From Virgibacillus halodenitrificans JCM 12304 (lineage in GTDB: Bacteria > Bacillota > Bacilli > Bacillales > Amphibacillaceae): DNA of 52,333 bases. The stretch is taken from positions 1 to 52,333 of the forward strand of contig NZ_BAZS01000031.1 in NCBI RefSeq assembly GCF_001310895.1. Direction: 5' to 3'. The position numbers and the translations under genes are program-made. Below, piece after piece: positions 47,507-52,333 of this stretch; position 1 is the first letter of the stretch; each line of letters starts with the position of its first letter. The notes under the pieces are model-generated. The model saw nothing but the letters and a program-made list of their open reading frames with translations, ran no database searches and was not told the DNA's origin.

Positions 47507-47585
47507 CTATTTTATATTTATAGTAGTTTAAATAGACCCTGTTTAGGTTATTAGTTATAAAGAGAATGAATTGAGGTGACTTTTT

Positions 47586-47859
47586 ATGAGATTAATGCTA
47601 TTAGTAAGTGGAAAGGTTCAAGGAGTCGGGTTTCGTAATGCAGCTAAGCAATATGCTGATATAAATGACATTACCGGTTGGGTGCAAAATCAGGATGACG
47701 GCACCGTTAAATTGGAGGTACAGGGAAAAGAACAAGTTGTAAATAAATTTATTGAGAAAATGAATGAAAGAAGGTTTCAATAGTTTTATTCGCGTAAATG
47801 ATGTACAAATTATTCACCAAGATGAAGAAGTAAGCTATAACAACTTTAAGATAAAATAA
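47586..47859 (+). CDS. Acylphosphatase (frameshifted near the 3' end)
   Basis: Acylphosphatase hydrolyses the carboxyl-phosphate bond of acyl phosphates. The active-site pattern is VQGVGFR17 and GWVQN35QDDGTV. The frame fails near 47770: the reading ends at 47783, but removing one A from GAAAGAAGG restores a tail GFNSFIRVNDVQIIHQDEE ending at 47859. The joined length is 90 aa, the family norm. GAGGTGA precedes the ATG. Confidence 0.88.
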
Positions 47860-47875
47860 AGTTTCTGTGAATTAA

Positions 47876-47927
47876 AAGAGCAATAAAAAGATCACTGTCC
47901 TCGGACAGTGATCTTTTTATTGCTCTT
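47876..47927. terminator. Bidirectional terminator, perfect 25-bp stem
   Basis: The arms at 47876-47900 and 47903-47927 are exact reverse complements over 25 bp with only TC between them. Runs of five A and five T sit inside each arm. It ends both the acylphosphatase gene and the convergent ferredoxin gene, whose stop codon lies in the right arm. Confidence 0.93.
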
Positions 47928-48156
47928 CGAAGAATTTTCGATTCAAAGCAATATATTCAGTTTCCTCTTCCGGTACTTCATCCTCCATATAGATGGCCTC
48001 GACCGGACAGACAGCCTCACACGCTCCACAATCAATACAAATATCCGGATCAATGTAAAACATATCTTTACCTTCTTCTATACAATCAACAGGGCAAACT
48101 TCTACGCACTCCCCTGCTTTTTCATCTTTGCACGGTGATGTAATTATAAATGCCAA
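47917..48156 (-). CDS. 7Fe (3Fe-4S/4Fe-4S) ferredoxin
   Basis: This 79-aa soluble electron carrier closely resembles the 7Fe ferredoxins of thermophilic Bacillus and Azotobacter FdI type. Cysteines C9, C17 and C50 have the spacing of a 3Fe-4S site, and C21, C40, C43 and C46 that of a 4Fe-4S site; C25 is extra, as in the family. The acidic C-terminal half (YMEDEVPEEETEYIALN) is typical. AGGAGG precedes the ATG. Its partner enzyme is not shown by context. Confidence 0.92.
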   Translation of the reverse strand: MAFIITSPCKDEKAGECVEVCPVDCIEEGKDMFYIDPDICIDCGACEAVCPVEAIYMEDEVPEEETEYIALNRKFFEEQ

Positions 48157-48347
48157 TTTATTTTTCCTCCTTAAGCTGCTTCTGAAAATGAGTGGGATGA
48201 ATGATCTTATTTATATCACCATTATTATAACGTAATTATCTTAAAAAATAAAAGATATAGAGGTTAAATAACAATCTCTCCTTATTGTATACATGTTTTA
48301 ACGTTATCTTCATATGAATTAGTATTCGAGGTTAAGGAGAGATTGCC

Positions 48348-49538
48348 ATGGAGATTAAGGTACGTAATGGAGATACATACTGGTATTATAGCCAGTTATT
48401 TGGAATTCCACTGATCTTGATTGAAAATTCAAATCCATTAATTAGCGCAGAAAAGCTTACGGTTGGTCAAATAGTACAAATACCAGGGTACAGAAAGACA
48501 TCATATACAGTACAAGCTGATGATTCGTTTTGGACGATATCGCTTACGAATAATATTTCTATAGATAGTTTATTGCTTTTGAATCCAAGTGTAGACTCCC
48601 AAAACCTGCAAATTGGAGATATTGTATCTTTACCCAAAAAGGTAAGTGAACTAATTATTAAAGACGTAAATAACTACACATACGAGAGAATGGTTGCTGA
48701 CCTAAATGAACTATCTAATATTTACCCGTTTGTTAAGAAGCAATCGATCGGAAATTCAGTGATGGGTAAAGAGCTAATTGAACTCCAGATAGGAAATGGA
48801 ACAAAGCAAGTTCATTTAAATGGAGCTTTTCATGCAAATGAATGGATTACTGTTCCTGTACTAATGCGTTTTATTAATGAATATGTTCTTTCCTTAATAA
48901 CACATGAACCAATCCGAGGTATGTTTACACTTCCACTATATATGGAAACTAATTTATCCATTGTACCAATGGTTAACCCTGATGGCGTTAATCTTGTATT
49001 ACAAGGTGCAACCACAGCCGGGGAGTTTAAGGAAGAAGTATTAGAAATCAATAATCAACAGAAAGATTTCAGTAACTGGAAAGCAAATATTAGAGGGGTA
49101 GATTTAAACAAACAATATCCTGCCCTATGGGAAACAGAAGCAGAAAGAAAACCTACAACGCCTCAACCACGAGACTTTCCAGGGTATGAGCCATTAACTG
49201 AACCTGAGTCGATTGCTATGGCAGAACTTGCTGATAATCGTAACTTTTCGATCGTAAATGCTTTTCATACACAAGGGGAAGAAATTTATTGGGGATTTCA
49301 AGGTATGGAGCCACCAATTTCAGAGCAAATTGTAGAGGAATACTCGCGCGTGAGCGGGTATGCACCAATTAGATACATTGATAGCTACGCTGGGTACAAA
49401 GATTGGTTTATTCAGGAGTTTAGACGGCCCGGGTATACGATAGAATTAGGTAGAGGAGTAAATCCTTTGCCAATTGGTCAATTCCCGGAAATTTATCAAA
49501 GAAGCTTAGGAATTATGCTCGCAAGTCTATATGTGTAA
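48348..49538 (+). CDS. LysM-M14 gamma-D-glutamyl-L-diamino acid endopeptidase
   Basis: This 396-aa protein has two N-terminal LysM domains (about residues 2-46 and 52-96) that bind peptidoglycan and an M14 zinc carboxypeptidase domain. Zinc ligands are H162 and E165 in FHANEW and H307 in FHTQG; the catalytic base is E366 in YTIE366LG. There is no signal peptide, as in the spore-associated endopeptidase I of Lysinibacillus sphaericus and YqgT of B. subtilis. It should cut the gamma-D-Glu-diamino acid bond in peptidoglycan peptides during sporulation or germination. GGAGAG precedes the ATG. Confidence 0.9.
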   Translation: MEIKVRNGDTYWYYSQLFGIPLILIENSNPLISAEKLTVGQIVQIPGYRKTSYTVQADDSFWTISLTNNISIDSLLLLNPSVDSQNLQIGDIVSLPKKVSELIIKDVNNYTYERMVADLNELSNIYPFVKKQSIGNSVMGKELIELQIGNGTKQVHLNGAFHANEWITVPVLMRFINEYVLSLITHEPIRGMFTLPLYMETNLSIVPMVNPDGVNLVLQGATTAGEFKEEVLEINNQQKDFSNWKANIRGVDLNKQYPALWETEAERKPTTPQPRDFPGYEPLTEPESIAMAELADNRNFSIVNAFHTQGEEIYWGFQGMEPPISEQIVEEYSRVSGYAPIRYIDSYAGYKDWFIQEFRRPGYTIELGRGVNPLPIGQFPEIYQRSLGIMLASLYV

Positions 49539-49549
49539 ACAATGGTTTA

Positions 49550-49590
49550 CTAACAAAAAGCAACAGGATATTCCTGTTGCTTTTTGTTAG
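49550..49590. terminator. Bidirectional terminator between the peptidase and the DUF6501-like gene
   Basis: CTAACAAAAAGCAACAGGA and TCCTGTTGCTTTTTGTTAG are perfect 19-bp arms with a 3-nt loop. The convergent small gene's stop lies in the right arm. Confidence 0.92.
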
Positions 49591-49793
49591 CTTATTTCTT
49601 TAAAATACTCTTTTAAGAACCCACCAATGCGGTTGCTGTTATCAATAATAAAATAAAATTCATCTGTTTCATTCTTTACATCGTACTTCTTTCCAGGTGT
49701 AAGCTTATCATGCACAATAAATTTCTTGGCATCTACATGAACACATTCTATTTGCTTGATGGTTTCTTTGTTTTCCCAATTTAAATGAATCAT
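49587..49793 (-). CDS. Small conserved protein, DUF6501-like
   Basis: This 68-aa protein begins MIHLNWENKETIKQIECVHV and has LTPGKKYDVKNETDEFYFIIDNS, resembling a small beta-rich Bacillaceae family I recall as DUF6501. The function is unknown. AGGAGG precedes the ATG. It lies between the LysM peptidase and msrAB genes. Confidence 0.7.
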   Translation of the reverse strand: MIHLNWENKETIKQIECVHVDAKKFIVHDKLTPGKKYDVKNETDEFYFIIDNSNRIGGFLKEYFKEIS

Positions 49794-49829
49794 TTATATT
49801 TCCTCCGTGTTTACATAATAATATTATAA

Positions 49830-50798
49830 TCAATTAGATGAATGAAATAAATAATGGAATTGTCCGTAACCTTCTTCATCCATCTTCTGTTTTGGTATAA
49901 AACGCATGGCTGCAGAGTTCATGCAATAACGTAACCCTCCAGCTTCTTTGGGCCCATCATTGAAGACATGACCCAAATGAGAGTCAGCATTTTTGCTTCT
50001 GACTTCTGTACGAATCATTCCATGCGACTTATCTGTGTTCTCTTTAATATGGTAATGATCAACTGGTTTGGTAAAGCTCGGCCACCCGCAACCTGCGTCA
50101 AATTTATCCTTAGAAGAGAATAACACGTCACCAGAAACTATGTCTACGTATATCCCCTCTTCTTCATTATCCCAATATTCATTTTGGAAGGGTCTTTCTG
50201 TTCCATTTTCCTGTGTAACTTGATATTGAGTAGGAGTCAATTTTTTCTTTAGTTCACTCTTTTCTATTTTCGGTTGCCAGTTTGATTTGATAAAATCTTC
50301 TCTTCCAGACCCTTTCTTATATAGACGGTAATGGAAGGACTGCTTCTTGTAATAATCCTGATGCTTCTCTTCCGCTTCGTAAAAAGGCGTAGCAGGTAAT
50401 ATCTTTGTAGCAATTGGTTGATTGAACTTTCCGCTGTTATTCAATTTCTGTTTGGAAGCTTCCGCTATTTGTCGCTGCTGTTCATTATGATAAAAAATCA
50501 CTGTCTGATAGGACTCTCCCCTGTCATTAAATTGACCTCCAGCATCTGTCGGGTCAATTTGCTGCCAAAATGTTTCAACAAGCTGCTCAAAGGACATAAT
50601 AGCAGGGTCAAAAGTTATTTGTACTGCTTCCACGTGGCCAGTTTTATTTGAACAAACCTGCTCATACGTTGGGTTTTCTATATCTCCCCCGGTATAACCC
50701 GACACTACTTTGATGATACCCGGTCTTCTATCAAACGGTTCTACCATACACCAGAAACATCCACCTGCAAATGTAGCCAATTCTATATTTTCCTTCAT
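49830..50798 (-). CDS. msrAB: Bifunctional methionine sulfoxide reductase MsrA/MsrB
   Basis: This 322-aa fusion repairs oxidised methionine. The MsrA domain comes first, with the catalytic cysteine C14 in FAGGC14FWC and the EVVSGYTGG-like [10 protein letters not shown] motif. The MsrB domain follows with [11 protein letters not shown] and the catalytic C292 in LRYC292MNSAAMRF. I chose ATG 50798, spaced 8 bp from TGGAGG, over the upstream ATG codons at 50813 and 50870. Separate msrA and msrB genes are the usual state in B. subtilis; the fusion is common in other Firmicutes. Confidence 0.93.
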   Translation of the reverse strand: MKENIELATFAGGCFWCMVEPFDRRPGIIKVVSGYTGGDIENPTYEQVCSNKTGHVEAVQITFDPAIMSFEQLVETFWQQIDPTDAGGQFNDRGESYQTVIFYHNEQQRQIAEASKQKLNNSGKFNQPIATKILPATPFYEAEEKHQDYYKKQSFHYRLYKKGSGREDFIKSNWQPKIEKSELKKKLTPTQYQVTQENGTERPFQNEYWDNEEEGIYVDIVSGDVLFSSKDKFDAGCGWPSFTKPVDHYHIKENTDKSHGMIRTEVRSKNADSHLGHVFNDGPKEAGGLRYCMNSAAMRFIPKQKMDEEGYGQFHYLFHSSN

Positions 50799-50873
50799 TT
50801 TATCTGCCTCCATTCCTTTATCTATACTATCTCTATTTTTTCGTTTATTAGAAGAAAAATCAAGTTTCAACTG

Positions 50874-51362
50874 TTAGATATATAATTTTGGTTGAGAAAG
50901 ACCCCGGGTATCTTTTTTTGAAACTATCCGTTCATCCGATTCGACTTGGATACTCTCGAGCAAAATTTTATCTTCCTCTGCTCCTTCATTTTCTGTTGTT
51001 TCTTCTATATTTTCCATATCTTTAAATGCCTTCATCATTCGATACATTGCAGGCAGGTTTTTTACCATCGGTCCATACTCCTGGACAAGTGGTGCTGTTG
51101 TTTGCACCATCTTTAATATGTTCTGCACATTGTCTAGTTTGCTTGTTATTCCTCCGCTTGTTGCCAAAGTTGAAGCGGTGTTAGCTGTATTATTTAAAGC
51201 ACCAATTCCCCCTTTTGGTCTTATAAACCTGCTAATAAGAGATTGCAGCCCTTTCTGCCTTTCTGGATAGTTCATTGCCTGGGAAGGCATAAGAAAATTT
51301 GCTGATCTTTCTAAATTACGATAGGGGTATAAGCCCATTCTATGTTGATTTGGGTTAAACAT
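50874..51362 (-). CDS. VrrA/YqfQ-family protein
   Basis: This 162-aa protein has a low-complexity N-terminus with FNPNQHRMGLYPYRN, a Gly/Ala/Thr-rich middle and the family core LDNVQNILKMVQTTAPLVQEYGPMVKNLPAMYRMMKAFKD. That core matches YqfQ/VrrA, whose role is unknown. The C-terminal tail is acidic (EETTENEGAEEDK). GGGAGG precedes ATG 51362. It is divergent from the LexA-controlled yolD gene. Confidence 0.75.
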   Translation of the reverse strand: MFNPNQHRMGLYPYRNLERSANFLMPSQAMNYPERQKGLQSLISRFIRPKGGIGALNNTANTASTLATSGGITSKLDNVQNILKMVQTTAPLVQEYGPMVKNLPAMYRMMKAFKDMENIEETTENEGAEEDKILLESIQVESDERIVSKKDTRGLSQPKLYI

Positions 51363-51667
51363 AACAGATCCTCCCTATACAAAGCATAGTCTAGGTTATT
51401 GTACGCTGTGGATTTTAAATTGTGTAGGCATCTTACGGTTGTCTATATAAATAAGTCCCTCACATAAAAGGAAATAACGAGAAATATTTCCCGGGCAACC
51501 GCATGAACCTACAAATTACAGACAAAATGGGGATTTTTTTAGCGAATTAGAGAATATTTTGTAGAGACCTTGCATTGATTACCTAAAAAAACAGCTTTCT
51601 TTATTGACCTATATTATCAGTTAATTGATCAAACGTTTGTTTGAAAATATATAGCAACGTTTTTTCA

Positions 51668-51697
51668 TTGATAAAAGAACCTATGTTCGCTTATAAT
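51668..51697 (+). promoter_or_regulatory. Promoter with LexA (SOS) box before yolD
   Basis: A -35 TTGATA (51668-51673) and a perfect -10 TATAAT (51692-51697) are spaced by 18 bp. AGAACCTATGTTCG at 51676-51689 fills the spacer and matches the Bacillus LexA box (GAAC-N4-GTTC with flanking G) except for the first base and one purine. LexA bound there would block the promoter. The rest of 51363-51667 shows no gene. Confidence 0.75.
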
Positions 51698-51715
51698 AAT
51701 AAAGAGGTGGTAATA

Positions 51716-52033
51716 ATGGTTCAAGATAGAGGGAATATAAAATGGTCATCTATGATGCTGCCAGAGCATGCAGAATTGCTTAAAATCATGTGGGCAGAAG
51801 ATAAGAAAATAACAAGACCCTTATTAGATGAACAAGAAAAGGAAAGGCTAAATGAAGTGATCGTTCTGGCCCTTAAAAATCAAAAAATCATCACGGTTAG
51901 CGCATACCATAATAATATGATTATCAATTATAGTGGAGTGATTAAAAAAATAGATGAGATTAATAATAAAATCCTACTTCAAAATGGAGAGAATTATTCC
52001 ATTCCAATAATGGATATTGTTGATGCACGGTAA
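51716..52033 (+). CDS. YolD-like protein
   Basis: This 105-aa protein has the YolD core: DRGNIKWSSMMLPEHAELLK then a C-terminal beta-rich domain with YHNNMIINYSGVIKKID and NGENYSIPIMDIVD. YolD-like genes often precede a Y-family polymerase gene (uvrX/yqjW) in a LexA-controlled SOS operon. ATG 51716 follows AGAGGTGG; the longer reading from 51641 would include the promoter. No polymerase gene follows in the remaining 300 bp. Confidence 0.85.
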   Translation: MVQDRGNIKWSSMMLPEHAELLKIMWAEDKKITRPLLDEQEKERLNEVIVLALKNQKIITVSAYHNNMIINYSGVIKKIDEINNKILLQNGENYSIPIMDIVDAR

Positions 52034-52234
52034 GAGTTTAAAACACAGAGGTTGTGCTGTTTGTTGGAATGATCATAGAAATAATACATGGTGGGCATTG
52101 CTGTTTATGCATAAGCTCATAGTAAATCAAAGTTTTGGTTCTACTGCAAATGTTGGGGTACAAACGTATTTTGTTCATTCATAATTGGAGGAAAATGCGA
52201 CGTAAATTTATTGATGAACAACTCAGTGAAATAT

Positions 52235-52333
52235 TTGAGGAGAAGTGCCCCATTGATTTTCGTTGCATGCGGACGCTTTCACACCTCCGGGTACAAGCGC
52301 GACATCTGCTCGTAATCTCGCAGTGTCTTCTTT
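52235..52333. repeat. Second copy of the GC-rich dispersed repeat, inverted and cut by the window end
   Basis: Read on the minus strand this segment contains CCGGAGGTG, GAAAGCGTCCGCATGCA and AAATCAATGGGG in the same order as at 20752-20800. About 85-90% of bases agree over a 30-bp core by eye. It continues past the window. The DNA between the yolD stop and here (52034-52234) has no convincing gene. Confidence 0.6.

Noticed and set aside
52195-52333. Open frame from ATG 52195 running off the window end
   Set aside because: The GGAGG is only 3 bp from the ATG and the frame runs into the GC-rich repeat, so a real gene is doubtful; a truncated gene cannot be excluded without the next bases.

Overview
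The window reads as a low-GC, Gram-positive, endospore-forming Bacillaceae chromosome, most like the Oceanobacillus/Virgibacillus group. The reasons are AT-rich codon use, AGGAGG-type ribosome binding sites, sporulation genes (sirA, tlp, a KinA-type kinase, a gamma-D-glutamyl endopeptidase), and a gene order that follows the B. subtilis sirA(yneE)-to-parC region. No rRNA, tRNA, CRISPR array, prophage or insertion sequence was recognised. This is a core chromosomal segment with lineage-specific insertions.

Layout. (1) 0.1-10.3 kb is the sirA-yneF-ccdA-yneI-ccdC-yneK-acnA-yneN-tlp-yneP-yneQ block. An orphan mrpB, a sporulation-type histidine kinase and an FbpB-like small basic protein are inserted in it; cotM, sspP and sspO were not found. 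(2) 10.4-15.4 kb holds folE2-yidD, plsY, an OpuF/EgtUV-type ABC transporter with a fused permease-binding protein, and the CoA-binding protein yneT. (3) 15.7-20.2 kb is topoisomerase IV (parE-parC). (4) 20.2-21.1 kb is non-coding and carries a GC-rich dispersed repeat. (5) 21.1-28.6 kb is a TetR regulator with a probable operator and a leucine/branched acyl-CoA degradation operon like B. subtilis yngJ-I-H-HB-F-E, but without yngG (HMG-CoA lyase). (6) 28.9-34.2 kb holds a flavin reductase, the double dynamin dynA and the 5'-3' exonuclease ypcP. (7) 34.5-39.7 kb has two paralogous FAD/Rieske oxidoreductases flanking cysK. (8) 39.8-47.6 kb is a nitrate respiration operon, hemerythrin - two unknown genes - narGHJI, behind a perfect FNR box. 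(9) 47.6-52.3 kb holds an acylphosphatase, a 7Fe ferredoxin, a LysM-M14 peptidase, msrAB, a YqfQ/VrrA-like gene and a LexA-boxed yolD, and ends in a second copy of the GC-rich repeat.

Several genes share a theme. ccdA, ccdC and yneN handle membrane thiols and cytochrome c maturation. acnA and the nar operon serve central and anaerobic respiration. sirA, the kinase, tlp and the LysM peptidase belong to sporulation.

A caution for any reader: at least nine single-base frameshifts interrupt otherwise conserved genes (yneF, the kinase, acnA twice, the ABC permease, yngE, dynA, narI and the acylphosphatase), and two genes have non-canonical apparent starts (ACG and ATT). Several breaks lie in homopolymers, and in each case adding or removing one base restores a full-length conserved protein. 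I read these mostly as sequence errors and annotate the genes across the breaks.
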